Of a DNA stretch of 64,000 nucleotides, positions 47,017 to 55,799 are shown piece by piece. The notes beneath the pieces were generated by a model. The model was not told the origin of the DNA and made no database searches. It worked only from the letters and a program-made list of their open reading frames with translations. Source of the stretch: Burkholderia ambifaria AMMD. GTDB lineage: Bacteria; Pseudomonadota; Gammaproteobacteria; Burkholderiales; Burkholderiaceae. A program made the position numbers and the translations under genes. Every line of letters begins with the position of its first letter. The stretch's first letter is position 1. The stretch is taken from NCBI RefSeq assembly GCF_000203915.1, contig NC_008392.1, positions 682,001 through 746,000 on the forward strand. The letters are read 5' to 3'.

Positions 47017-47108
47017 GGTTGTCTCCTGAGTCATTGTGGTCGCACCGCGGCCAACTCATGGCCGGGCCGGCAAGGGTGGGGATCCGGGTCCAGTGCGCAG
47101 CCAGTCAC

Positions 47109-47123
47109 GCAAATCGCATGCCA
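47109..47123 (-). promoter_or_regulatory. Sigma-54 (-24/-12) promoter of the alcohol dehydrogenase
   Basis: Minus strand: TGGCAT (47123-47118), 5 bases GCGAT, TTGC (47112-47109). It keeps GG and GC 10 bases apart, as required for RpoN. The expected transcript start is near 47097, giving an 80-base leader to the ATG at 47016. Confidence 0.82.
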
Positions 47124-47210
47124 TTGCGGCGGAAGCGTTGCCACGCAAGGCGTAGCGGCCGATTGGGCGCGTGGTCGCGACGCATGCGGCGCAGCGCGGG
47201 CGATCCGCGA

Positions 47211-47259
47211 GTGTTGCGTTCGGGGACAGTCGCGGGCGGAGTGTTGCGAAACATGACAG
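47211..47259. promoter_or_regulatory. Two copies of the putative activator site, alcohol dehydrogenase promoter
   Basis: Two 19-bp direct repeats, 30 bases apart (47211-47229 and 47241-47259). On the minus strand they read C-TGT-CCCCGAAC-GCAACAC and C-TGT-CATGTTTC-GCAACAC. They lie about 90 and 120 bases upstream of the -24 box, a typical place for an enhancer-binding protein. Shared with acs and pqqA. Confidence 0.65.
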
Positions 47260-47788
47260 TGGGTTGATGGGGGTGCGGGTGCATCGCGTGCGGTGGAGCG
47301 TGTTCGTTTGGTGAGGTCTTTGGAAGCGTGAATGCGCGGCGCAAAGCTCGCGATCGCCATGGACGGAGCGCAGGGTTCGCGCATGGTGTTGTGCCGGCGA
47401 CGATGCGCACGCTACCGGCAGCTCTGGGCCGTGCACGCGAGGCGTGCGTGGCGATCGGGTTGCCGCGTCACTGATCCAGATCGACACAGGTGCGACTGCG
47501 GTGACACGGACAGCAAGAGGCGCGCGATGCTGCCTGGCAGCGGCCGCATGGCGCTGGCCGGGCAGTGCGGTCGGCCGCATGCTTGTTGCCGCTGGCGAAC
47601 TCAAATGATCGCGCGCGGTGACACAGTGCGATGACCGTTCCGCTGCCGCCCACAGCTCCAGCCGATCAAAGCAGCATCGATTGCCGTCCATGAGTCGTTA
47701 CGGATAACGACATAAATAAGTGGCGAGAGGCGACATGGAGATGAAGGAGACCGATGCGTCGGAGCGCCGCTTCGTCGTCCGGCGCGCG

Positions 47789-48793
47789 CTATGCATGGGA
47801 CTGAGCGGGCGATCCGGCATGCGGTGGTGCGTCCGCGGCGGCGGTTAGCATTTCACGCACAGCGCGCGCGACGCCATGCGCGAGCGCAGCGTCGCTCGCT
47901 AAATGCCCGGCCTGCACGCGTTCGACGATGGCGGCCGGCACGGCGCGCCCGAGACGGTCGACGTTGTCGACCGGGCATACGCGGTCGCGCGTGCCGTGCA
48001 CCGCATGCAACGGCACGCCGGCGTCTGCGGCCTCTCGCGCCAGCGCGAGCAGCCGGCGCTCGCCGAGCCAGCACGCACGTTGCAGGTAATGCGCCTGGAT
48101 CCGGTATTTGTCGATCAGCCGGTCGACGGAGCGTTGGTTCCGGCGCGCCCCGCGTACCGGGCGCCCGGTCAGGATCGCGTCTTCATACGCGCTCCACGCG
48201 AGCGCGACCGCGCGTTGCCGCGCCGCGCCGGCGCCCGGCTGCAGACGCCGCGCGCAGCAGCCGATCAGGCGATCGGCCCGCGTCGTGCCGGCGGCAGCGG
48301 TCAGGCGCTGCCATTCCCGAGGTGCCAGCGCGCGTGCACCGATGAACAGGCCGCGCACTTCGCGCGTCGACGTGAGGAACAACCCACGCAGCACGACGCC
48401 GGTCACGCGCGATGGATGCCGTCCCGCATACGCGAGCGCGAGCGCCGCGCCCCACGATCCGCCGACGACACCCCAGCGCGCGATGCCGAGCTGCGCGCGC
48501 AGCGCGTCGAGGTCGCTGATCAGCCGCATCGTGTTGTTGTGACGCAGGCCGCCGCGCGGCGTCGACGCGCCCGCGCCGCGCTGGTCGACCAGCACGACGC
48601 GCGTCCGCGTCAGATCGAACAAATGCAGCACCGCTGCCGGTCGACTGCCGCTGCCGGGGCCGCCGTGCAGCACGACGACGGGCTGGCCGAGCGGATTGCC
48701 GGCTTCGGTCCACGCGATCCGGCATGCGTCGCGAGACAGCGCGGGCGGGGAGGCGGAAGTAGCGCGGCGCGGTCGGTGTGATCGGTGCGTCAT
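47789..48793 (-). CDS. Prolyl-iminopeptidase-like alpha/beta hydrolase
   Basis: 334-residue hydrolase of peptidase family S33. The oxyanion motif HGGPGSGSRP, nucleophile elbow VVGGSWGAALALAY, acid Asp in GTRDRVCP and His in VQAGHLAS match proline iminopeptidase, which removes an N-terminal Pro from peptides. No signal peptide. A basic, low-complexity N-terminus of about 20 residues and the first codons overlap a degenerate repeat array. It lies between the alcohol-dehydrogenase operon and the activator gene, transcribed leftward on its own. A role in trimming the PqqA peptide is conceivable, as PQQ synthesis needs peptidases not encoded here, but there is no direct evidence. Confidence 0.85.
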   Translation of the reverse strand: MTHRSHRPRRATSASPPALSRDACRIAWTEAGNPLGQPVVVLHGGPGSGSRPAAVLHLFDLTRTRVVLVDQRGAGASTPRGGLRHNNTMRLISDLDALRAQLGIARWGVVGGSWGAALALAYAGRHPSRVTGVVLRGLFLTSTREVRGLFIGARALAPREWQRLTAAAGTTRADRLIGCCARRLQPGAGAARQRAVALAWSAYEDAILTGRPVRGARRNQRSVDRLIDKYRIQAHYLQRACWLGERRLLALAREAADAGVPLHAVHGTRDRVCPVDNVDRLGRAVPAAIVERVQAGHLASDAALAHGVARAVREMLTAAADAPPHAGSPAQSHA

Positions 48794-48925
48794 GTCGTCA
48801 GAGCGTCGGGGCGTCGGTGCGTCATGTCGTCATTGCGTCGGGGCGTCGGGGCGTCGGGGTGTCGGCGCGTCATGTCATCAGAGCGTCAGGGCGTCGGTGC
48901 GTCATGCCGTCGAGGCGTCGGGGGT
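48785..48925. repeat. Degenerate GCGTCGGGG-type minisatellite
   Basis: Imperfect tandem copies of about 8-10 bases (GCGTCGGG, GCGTCATG and similar), with a higher-order unit: a 32-base segment at 48786-48817 recurs at 48866-48897 with few changes, 80 bases apart. It overlaps the first codons of the iminopeptidase gene (start 48793) and covers its promoter region. Confidence 0.8.
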
Positions 48926-49240
48926 GTCGGAATCAGGGTAATGACCGATGCGGCACGGAGCCCAAACCGGCCGTGGCTTGACCGACATCAAAGCCAGAAT
49001 CGCGCCAGCGACGACGATCGGAATCATTCGGTAACGGCGACGGGTGCATTCGCATTAGCAATGCCTCTCACGTCGGCAGTCGTCGCGAGCGCCGGGCGCT
49101 TGCTTGCATCTTGCTTTCATTGCGCATCGAAGCAGCGATATACGACGCTCGGTTGAAGCAGCATAGCCACCGTGGCCCGAAGTTTGCTTGATTCAGGACA
49201 AACAGTCCGGCACCGACCGGAAGGATCCCCGGAGGAGACA
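48926..49240. other. Promoter region of the activator gene
   Basis: About 315 bases between the minisatellite and the sigma-54 activator ATG. No gene supported. The binding site GGAGGAGA ends just before 49241. It is divergent from the iminopeptidase gene, so both promoters fall here. I do not find a -24/-12 box or a clear copy of the 19-bp element, so the activator may be expressed by another sigma factor. Confidence 0.4.
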
Positions 49241-51241
49241 ATGCGCGATGACGTTCATCCGACGGCCAACGCACGGGCCACGCATGCGCCCGGCTGGCCG
49301 ACGCCGACGATCCAGAAGTCCCATGAGCGGTCCGAGACGTTCGGCCTGCAGGCGTCGGCACGTCCCGACTACGACCTGCTGTCCGGCGCCGCGCTGTCGC
49401 TCAAGCGCGAGCAGAACCGCGTGCTGTGCGTGCATGCGATGCCCGTGATGGAGACGCTGCACGAGCAGATCGTCAATACCCAAAGCATGATCGTGCTGAC
49501 CGATGCGGAAGGGTTGATCCTGCATTCGATCGGCGACGACGATTTCCTGCGGCGCGCGGAACGCGTCGCGCTGCGCCCCGGCGCGAACTGGGCGGAGAAC
49601 CGGCAAGGCACCAACGCGATCGGCACCGCGCTCGCGGAGCTGTGTCCGATGGTCGTGCACGGCGACCAGCACTTCCTCGCCGCGAATCATTTCCTGACCT
49701 GTTCGAGCGTGCCGATCCTCGATCCGTACGGCGACGCGATCGGCGTGCTCGACGTGACGGGCGACCACCGCAGCTATCACCAGCACACGATGGCGCTCGC
49801 GAAGATGTCGGTGCAGATGATCGAGAACCACCTGTTCACGACGACCTTCCAGGAGACGCTGCAGGTGTCGTTTCACGGCCGCCCCGAATTCCTCGGCACC
49901 TTGATGGAAGGGATCGTCGCGTTTACCGCGGACGGCCGTTTCCTGTCGGCCAACCGCAGTGCGCAGTTCCAGCTCGGGATGCCGCTCGCCGCGCTGCGCG
50001 CGCATACGCTCGCGTCGCTGTTCGACGTGACGAGCGCGCAACTGATCGACCGGATGCGCGCAAGCACCGAGCCGCACGTGTCGCTGAATCTCGGCAACGG
50101 CGCGGTGGTCTGCGCGCGCGTGCAGTTCCGCCGCGCGATGCGGGCCGAGGGCAGCCGGCCCGCCGAAGTGCACGACGGCGCCGCGCCGGCCGCGCGGCCG
50201 CCCGCTGCACAAGGCGCGGCGAACCTGTCGCGGCTCAGCTATCTCGACACCGGCGATCCGCAGGTGGCGGCGGTGATCGCGAAGGTCCGCAAGGTGATCG
50301 GCAAGGACATTCCCGTGCTGATCACCGGCGAGACCGGCACCGGCAAGGAGCTGCTCGCACAGGCGATCCACAACGACTCGCCGCGCCGCGATGGGCCGTT
50401 CGTCGCCGTCAACTGCGCATCGATTCCGGAGACGCTGATCGAATCCGAGCTGTTCGGCTACGAGGAAGGGGCGTTCACCGGCGCACGCCGCAAAGGCGCG
50501 ACCGGCAAGCTGCTGCAGGCGAACGGCGGCACGCTGTTTCTCGACGAAATCGGCGACATGCCGTACCCGCTGCAGGTGCGGCTGCTGCGCGTGCTGCAGG
50601 AGCGCATCGTCAACCCGCTCGGCTCGACGAAGGCGATCGGCGTCGACATCGCGATCATCTGCGCGACGCACCGCGACCTGCGCGACATGATCGCGCAGAA
50701 CCGCTTTCGCGAGGACCTGTATTACCGGCTCAACGGCCTCGTCGTGCGTCTGCCGCCGCTGCGCGACCGCACGGATCTCGCGGTGGTCGTCCAGAAGATG
50801 CTGCAACGGGAAACGCTGTCGGGGCCCGGGCGCCGGCCGTTGAGCGTCGCGCCCGACGTGATGGCGCTGTTCGAGCGCTGCGCGTGGCCGGGCAATTTCC
50901 GGCAGCTCGCGAATCTGTTGCGTACGGCGGCCGCGATGGTCGACGATGACGGCGAGATCCGCTGCGAGCATTTGCCGGACGACTTCTTCGACGACGTGCG
51001 GCGCGACGACGGGCCGGCGGCACAAGGTGCCTGCGCGCCGCCGCCGCCGCTCGCCGCGCCCGCGTTCGCGGCCTGCGATGCGCGGTTGCAGGACGTAGCC
51101 GCGTCGGCGATTGCGGCCGCGCTCGCGCGCCATGGCGGCAACGTGTCGGCCGCCGCACGCGCGCTTGGCGTGTCGCGCAACACGATCTACCGCAAGATGC
51201 CGGCCGCCGGGCCCGATGCACTGGAGCCCGACGAGCGCTGA
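49241..51241 (+). CDS. Sigma-54-dependent activator, AcoR type
   Basis: 666-residue enhancer-binding protein. N-terminal GAF-type sensor region (about 80-230: MIVLTDAEGLILHSIGDDDFLRRAERVALRPGANWAENRQGTNAIGTAL is the AcoR/DhaR signature), a PAS-like stretch, then the AAA+ domain with Walker A GETGTGKE, the RpoN-contact loop ELFGYEEGAFTGARRKG, Walker B GGTLFLDEIGDM and the R-finger region, and a C-terminal Fis-type helix-turn-helix (HGGNVSAAARALGVSRNTIYRKM). Start ATG 49241 has GGAGGAGA upstream. It sits directly before pqqA and by its promoter, with shared 19-bp sites at pqqA, the alcohol dehydrogenase and acs, so it is the best candidate regulator of all three. The ligand could be an aldehyde or alcohol. 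Confidence 0.92.
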   Translation: MRDDVHPTANARATHAPGWPTPTIQKSHERSETFGLQASARPDYDLLSGAALSLKREQNRVLCVHAMPVMETLHEQIVNTQSMIVLTDAEGLILHSIGDDDFLRRAERVALRPGANWAENRQGTNAIGTALAELCPMVVHGDQHFLAANHFLTCSSVPILDPYGDAIGVLDVTGDHRSYHQHTMALAKMSVQMIENHLFTTTFQETLQVSFHGRPEFLGTLMEGIVAFTADGRFLSANRSAQFQLGMPLAALRAHTLASLFDVTSAQLIDRMRASTEPHVSLNLGNGAVVCARVQFRRAMRAEGSRPAEVHDGAAPAARPPAAQGAANLSRLSYLDTGDPQVAAVIAKVRKVIGKDIPVLITGETGTGKELLAQAIHNDSPRRDGPFVAVNCASIPETLIESELFGYEEGAFTGARRKGATGKLLQANGGTLFLDEIGDMPYPLQVRLLRVLQERIVNPLGSTKAIGVDIAIICATHRDLRDMIAQNRFREDLYYRLNGLVVRLPPLRDRTDLAVVVQKMLQRETLSGPGRRPLSVAPDVMALFERCAWPGNFRQLANLLRTAAAMVDDDGEIRCEHLPDDFFDDVRRDDGPAAQGACAPPPPLAAPAFAACDARLQDVAASAIAAALARHGGNVSAAARALGVSRNTIYRKMPAAGPDALEPDER

Positions 51242-51263
51242 CGGCGGCGCGAGTGTCACAGGG

Positions 51264-51304
51264 GTGTGTCAGGTTGCAACACCCGGTGTTCAAGGATTCA
51301 ACAC
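51264..51304. promoter_or_regulatory. Two putative activator sites upstream of pqqA
   Basis: Plus strand: G-TGT-GTCAGGTT-GCAACAC (51264-51282) and G-TGT-TCAAGGAT-TCAACAC (51286-51304), the same 19-bp element as at acs and the alcohol dehydrogenase. The second has one change in the GCAACAC part and forms a near-palindrome. They are 147-187 bases upstream of the pqqA -24 box. Confidence 0.65.
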
Positions 51305-51450
51305 CTGCTCAATCGGACACACATGCAGCACACCGTCCGAGAAAGGTTGATGAAATTTCGATGTATGGAAATAGAAAGAATGTCGGTGGCGTGACCACCC
51401 GGCGGCTGCCGCATGTCCTCGCGCGCCGCCGCGCGACGCAAATCGCGCCC

Positions 51451-51466
51451 CGGCATGCTCCTTGCT
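51451..51466 (+). promoter_or_regulatory. Sigma-54 (-24/-12) promoter of pqqA
   Basis: CGGCAT (51451-51456), 5 bases GCTCC, TTGCT (51462-51466). GG and GC are 10 bases apart; only the first base differs from TGGCA. Expected start near 51478, about 55 bases upstream of the pqqA ATG at 51534. Confidence 0.82.
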
Positions 51467-51533
51467 GAATAGGTATCGGCCGCTCGATCGATGCGGTTGT
51501 TATCGACTCACCAACTCAACAAGGAGACACATC

Positions 51534-51608
51534 ATGCAGTGGACCACGCCGGCTTATACCGACCTGCGTTTCGGCTTCGAAATCACGATGTACATCGCCA
51601 ACCGCTGA
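51534..51608 (+). CDS. pqqA: PQQ precursor peptide PqqA
   Basis: A 24-residue ribosomal peptide, the precursor of pyrroloquinoline quinone: [20 protein letters not shown] followed by IANR. Glu16 and Tyr20 are the two residues that PqqE cross-links to make PQQ, in the conserved E-x3-Y spacing. AAGGAGA lies 6-7 bases upstream. It starts the pqqABCDE run, 64 bases before pqqB, and is preceded by a sigma-54 promoter. It is too short for ordinary gene callers. Confidence 0.97.
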   Translation: MQWTTPAYTDLRFGFEITMYIANR

Positions 51609-51672
51609 TCGACGCGCGCAGTGCCGCCCGCATCGACGGACACGATGCGGGCGGCACCGGGAGCATACGCAG

Positions 51673-52596
51673 ATGAAGATCAAGATACTCGGCTCGGGCG
51701 CCGGCGGCGGATTGCCGCAATGGAACTGCAATTGCGGCAACTGCCGTCGCGCGCGTGCCGGCACCGACGGCATCGTGCCACGCACCCAATCGTCGATCGC
51801 GGTCAGCGGCGACGGCGTCGACTGGGTGCTGGTGAACGCGTCGCCGGACATCCTCGCGCAACTGCGTGCCGATCCCGACCTGCAGCCGGCCCGCGCGATC
51901 CGCGACAGTGCGATCGTCGCCGTCGTGCTGTGCGACGCGCAGATCGATCACGTGACGGGCTTGCTGATGCTGCGCGAGCGCACGTCGCCGTTGCCGCTGT
52001 ACGCGAGCGCGCCCGTGCTCGACGATTTGTCGACGGGGCTGCCGCTCGTGCCGCTGCTCGGCCACTACTGCGGCGTCGACGTCCACCCGATCGCGCCGGG
52101 CGAACCGTTCGCGATTCCCGGCGCCGGCGGCATCCGCTTCACCGCCGTGCCGGTCGACAGCAAGCCGCCGCCTTATTCGCCGCGGCGTGCGGCGGCCGTT
52201 CCCGGCGATAACATCGCACTCCTGATCGAAGATACGGCCACCGGCCGCCAGGCATTCTACGCACCGGGGCTCGCCGACGTCGACGACGACGTGCGCGCCG
52301 CGATGCGCGACGCCGATCTCGTGCTGGTGGACGGCACGTTCTGGACCGGCACGGAAATGATCGACCTCGGCCTGTCGTCGAAGCACGCGGCCGAGATGGG
52401 CCATCTCGCGCAGTGTGGCGACGCGGCGCAGCCGGGGATGATCGATCGGCTGCGGCCGTTGCCCGCGCATACGCGCAAGGTGCTCACGCACATCAACAAC
52501 ACGAATCCGATTCTCGACCCCGGTTCCGCGCAGCGTGCGCAGTTGCGCGAGCACGGGATCGAGGTCGCCCACGACGGCATGCAAATCGAGATCTGA
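51673..52596 (+). CDS. pqqB: PqqB, metallo-beta-lactamase-fold hydroxylase of PQQ synthesis
   Basis: 307 residues, as expected. PqqB is an iron-dependent hydroxylase that oxidises the Tyr ring of the cross-linked Glu-Tyr intermediate. Typical motifs: [27 protein letters not shown], the Zn/structural Cys (CNCGNC), and the metal-binding [11 protein letters not shown] and [11 protein letters not shown] regions of the lactamase fold. The stop is 2 bases before the pqqC ATG. Cytoplasmic. Confidence 0.97.
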   Translation: MKIKILGSGAGGGLPQWNCNCGNCRRARAGTDGIVPRTQSSIAVSGDGVDWVLVNASPDILAQLRADPDLQPARAIRDSAIVAVVLCDAQIDHVTGLLMLRERTSPLPLYASAPVLDDLSTGLPLVPLLGHYCGVDVHPIAPGEPFAIPGAGGIRFTAVPVDSKPPPYSPRRAAAVPGDNIALLIEDTATGRQAFYAPGLADVDDDVRAAMRDADLVLVDGTFWTGTEMIDLGLSSKHAAEMGHLAQCGDAAQPGMIDRLRPLPAHTRKVLTHINNTNPILDPGSAQRAQLREHGIEVAHDGMQIEI

Positions 52597-52598
52597 CG

Positions 52599-53318
52599 AT
52601 GAACGCACCGATTCCCGCCGCGGCGCTGCACGCGACGCCCTGGAGTGCGCAGGAGTTCGAGGCGCGTCTGCGCGCGCTCGAATCGCGCTACCACATCCAT
52701 CACCCGTTCAACCGGCGCCTGAATATCGGCGCGTGCTCGCCCGAGCAGATCCGCGGCTGGGTCGCGAACCGCTTCTACTACCAGATCAGCATTCCGCTGA
52801 AGGACGCGGCGATCCTGTCCAATTGCCCGGACCGCGAGACGCGCCGGCTGTGGGTCGAGCGGATCCTCGATCACGATGGTCACGGCGGCCAGGAAGGCGG
52901 GATCGAGGCATGGGCGCGGCTCGGCGAAGCGGTCGGCATCGAGCGCGCGGAACTGTGGTCGCTCGTGCACGTGCTGCCCGGCGTGCGGTTCGCGGTCGAC
53001 GCGTACGTCAATTTCGCGCGGCGTGCGCCATGGCAGGAAGCCGTGTGCTCGTCGCTGACGGAGATGTTCGCACCGCAGATCCATCTCGACCGGCTCGCGG
53101 GCTGGCCGTCCCACTATCCGTGGATCGAGGCGGACGGGCTGCAGTATTTCCGCAGCCGCGTGCCGCTCGCGCAGCGCGACGTCGAGCACGGGCTCGCGGT
53201 CACGCTGAACCATTTCACGACACCGGACGCGCAACGGCGCGCGCTCGACATCCTGTCGTTCAAGCTGGATGTGCTGTGGTCGATTCTCGACGCGATTGAA
53301 AAGGCCTACCCCGCATGA
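52599..53318 (+). CDS. pqqC: PqqC, PQQ synthase (last ring-closing oxidation)
   Basis: 239-residue cofactor-free oxidase for the final step: ring closure and eight-electron oxidation of the intermediate AHQQ. Conserved parts: [72 protein letters not shown], and the C-terminal helix [21 protein letters not shown]. Start ATG 52599 is 2 bases after pqqB; pqqD starts on the overlapping ATGA. Confidence 0.97.
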   Translation: MNAPIPAAALHATPWSAQEFEARLRALESRYHIHHPFNRRLNIGACSPEQIRGWVANRFYYQISIPLKDAAILSNCPDRETRRLWVERILDHDGHGGQEGGIEAWARLGEAVGIERAELWSLVHVLPGVRFAVDAYVNFARRAPWQEAVCSSLTEMFAPQIHLDRLAGWPSHYPWIEADGLQYFRSRVPLAQRDVEHGLAVTLNHFTTPDAQRRALDILSFKLDVLWSILDAIEKAYPA

Positions 53319-53596
53319 ACTCCAACGACGTCGTCAGCGGCGTGCCGCTGCGCCCCTCGCTGAGGGGCATGTACCGCCTGCAGTGGGAGGCGGCCCAGGA
53401 TGCGTACGTGCTCCTGTATCCGGAAGGCATGGTCCGGCTCAATCCGAGCGCGGGCGAGATCCTCGCGCGCTGCGACGGCACGCGCGAGCTCGACGACATC
53501 ATCGACGAACTCGAGCGGCTGTTCAGCACGTCGGACCTCGCGTCGGACGTCTACCGCTTCCTCGATCATGCGCGACTGCGCGGCTGGCTCGACTGA
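53315..53596 (+). CDS. pqqD: PqqD, PqqA peptide chaperone
   Basis: 93-residue RiPP recognition protein that binds PqqA and presents it to PqqE. The winged-helix PqqD fold is seen in [55 protein letters not shown]. The start ATG 53315 overlaps the pqqC stop, and the stop lies 1 base before the pqqE ATG, so C, D and E are translationally coupled. Confidence 0.97.
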   Translation: MNSNDVVSGVPLRPSLRGMYRLQWEAAQDAYVLLYPEGMVRLNPSAGEILARCDGTRELDDIIDELERLFSTSDLASDVYRFLDHARLRGWLD

Positions 53597-53597
53597 C

Positions 53598-54722
53598 ATG
53601 GACACGACACCCGCACCGACCCCGCCGTCCACGCCGCTGTGGCTGCTGGCCGAACTCACGTACCGCTGTCCGCTGCACTGCGCGTTCTGCTACAACCCGG
53701 TCGATTTCGCGACGCACGGCGCCGAGCTCGATACCGACGCATGGCGCACGGTGATCAGCGACGCGCGCGCGCTCGGCGCCGCGCAGATCGGCTTTTCCGG
53801 CGGCGAGCCGCTGCAGCGCGACGACCTGGAAGTGCTGGTCCAGCATGCGCGGTCGCTCGGTTTCTATACCAACCTGATTACGTCGGGCGTCGGCCTGAAC
53901 GCGACGCGCATCGACCGGCTCAAGGCGGCCGGGCTCGATCATATCCAGCTGTCGCTGCAGGATTCGACGCGCGAGCTGAACGATTTCCTGACCAGCACGC
54001 GCACCTTCGACCTCAAGCGCGACGTCGGACGGCTGATCAAGGCGCACGGCTATCCGATGGTGCTGAACTGCGTGCTGCACCGGTACAACCTGCCGCACGT
54101 CGGCCAGATTATCGAGATGGCGCTCGACCTCGGCGCGGATTTTCTCGAGCTCGCGAATACGCAGTACTACGGCTGGGCGATGCTGAATCGCGACCAGCTG
54201 ATGCCGACCGCCGAACAGCTGCTCGAAGCGGAGGAAACGGTCAACCGCTACCGCAAGCTCGTCGGCGAACGATGCAAGATCCTGTTCGTCGTGCCCGACT
54301 ACTTCGAGCAGCGGCCGAAGGCCTGCATGAACGGCTGGGGCTCGGTATTCCTCGGCGTCGCACCGGACGGCACCGCGCTGCCGTGCCACGCCGCGCGCGG
54401 ATTGCCCGGCCTCGTGTTGCCGAACGTGCGCGACCGGTCGTTGAAGGAAATCTGGTACGACAGCGACGCGTTCAACGCGTTTCGCGGCGACGGCTGGATG
54501 CGGGACCCGTGCCGCACCTGCGACGAGCGCCATACGGATCATGGCGGGTGCCGGTGCCAGGCGTACCTGCTGGCGGGCGATCCGGCGGAGGCTGATCCGG
54601 TGTGCGCGAAGTCTGCGCATCACGGCCGGGTCGAGCAGGTGGTGCAATTCGCGCGGCGGGCGGGGCGGCAGGATGAGCGTCCGCTGATCTTTCGTAGTGT
54701 GGCTAATTCGGTCGGGCGCTGA
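53598..54722 (+). CDS. pqqE: PqqE, radical SAM enzyme cross-linking PqqA
   Basis: 374-residue radical SAM/SPASM enzyme that forms the C-C bond between Glu and Tyr of PqqA. The radical SAM cluster is CPLHCAFC (CxxxCxxC), with GGEP in GFSGGEPLQRDD. The C-terminal SPASM part has the auxiliary-cluster Cys: ACMNGW, CHAARG, CRTC, HGGCRCQ, CAKSAHH. No pqqF or other peptidase gene is linked. Followed by an AT-rich gap with no further PQQ genes. Confidence 0.97.
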   Translation: MDTTPAPTPPSTPLWLLAELTYRCPLHCAFCYNPVDFATHGAELDTDAWRTVISDARALGAAQIGFSGGEPLQRDDLEVLVQHARSLGFYTNLITSGVGLNATRIDRLKAAGLDHIQLSLQDSTRELNDFLTSTRTFDLKRDVGRLIKAHGYPMVLNCVLHRYNLPHVGQIIEMALDLGADFLELANTQYYGWAMLNRDQLMPTAEQLLEAEETVNRYRKLVGERCKILFVVPDYFEQRPKACMNGWGSVFLGVAPDGTALPCHAARGLPGLVLPNVRDRSLKEIWYDSDAFNAFRGDGWMRDPCRTCDERHTDHGGCRCQAYLLAGDPAEADPVCAKSAHHGRVEQVVQFARRAGRQDERPLIFRSVANSVGR

Positions 54723-55799
54723 GCGCTTCTTTTCGTCGGGTCGACGCAAGTCATTCAGACGCGCATTTGATATGGGCGCGGCGCATCCGTGTGCCGCGCC
54801 GCGCGTGCCTCCCGAGACCGATTTCCCCATTCGACCGCCGCACGGCGGTCATGAAAACGATTCGATCCGGATGCGATTCCGCTCGAGTCCGTGCAGGAAG
54901 AAATCTCATGCGACGAATGTGTGCCGCCAATCCTCTAAATGGCAGCGATTCGCATGGGCACTCGAGTCTCGAGTAATCCAGAGTAAATCCGCGTAATTAC
55001 ATGTATTGGTTCACGGGTAAATCTTTTTCGGCGAAAACGTTTGCGCGGTACTATCCAGGAAGATTTGACGATGACACCGGTATTTCATTGTCGAAACGAC
55101 GCGACACATTCACGGAATGTCCATTCGCATTCGATGAAAATTTCCGCCTTGGACACTTGTCGAAATTGAAGCGTGTACGATGTAAGCGCGGCATCGCCAA
55201 TCCGCATTCAGCGATTCCCCCGACCGAACTCGTTCAATTCCGTCGACTGCCGCCCGTGTGACGTTTAAAGCTGGTACATCCGGCTTCGATGTCAATATTC
55301 CTTGCAATACACGATCGATTGGAGTGGTAGCCCGGATCCGGCCTCGGCGACACGCCAGCGCGTGTGGTCGCGTACTCCATTTGCCGGCCGGCTTCACTCA
55401 ACACCTTGAGCGGTACCCGACCATGCACGATTGAAACGGGTCCTGGCAGTGGACGCGCATTGACGTCGCGATACTGTCCCTTGTCCATTTCGGCAGTGCC
55501 AGCCGGAATGGATGATGCATTCCACCGATATCGGCTTCTCCTTCTTCATCTGGAGACAGGCCGGATCCCTTATCCCGATTCAAATCGCGGAGGGTTGACG
55601 CACGTCAATTGTTCGCGAATCTCCATGAAGATATTTATCCCGGGCGTGATGAAACTCAATAAATAGTGCCACACCATAGGCTTGATTGATTCCGACAACA
55701 ACACGGCGAAAACAGACACTGGGAAATCGGCGGGTGAGGGTCGCCCCTATGATGCGGCGCAGAAAACAAGAAAATGTAAGCAATTGTTAAAGGGCCGAA
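54723..55799. other. AT-rich gap between pqqE and the exopolysaccharide region
   Basis: 1077 bases with much lower G+C than the genes on both sides, most clearly 54840-55260 and 55580-55800. Open frames exist (for example at 55001-55261) but have no binding site and odd composition. I see no clear gene, IS end or tRNA. It may be an old insertion remnant and the promoter region of the AraC gene; AAGGG just before 55800 is that gene's binding site. Confidence 0.55.

Larger units (their letters stand above)
47017..47788. other. Regulatory region of the alcohol dehydrogenase; no gene supported
   Basis: 772 bases between the dehydrogenase start and the iminopeptidase stop. Several frames cross it, but none has a binding site or recognisable protein. 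It holds a sigma-54 promoter (47109-47123) and two copies of a 19-bp element (47211-47229 and 47241-47259), plus a 7-bp inverted repeat, GTCGTTA-CGGA-TAACGAC, at 47694-47711 which may be a terminator for the iminopeptidase gene or another operator. Confidence 0.6.

Noticed and set aside
47056..47691. 211-codon minus-strand frame upstream of the alcohol dehydrogenase
   Set aside because: It overlaps the sigma-54 promoter and activator sites, has no start signal and reads as random Arg/Ala/Pro-rich sequence.
55001..55261. Possible 86-residue gene in the AT-rich gap
   Set aside because: No ribosome-binding site, atypical composition, and no domain; kept as intergenic.
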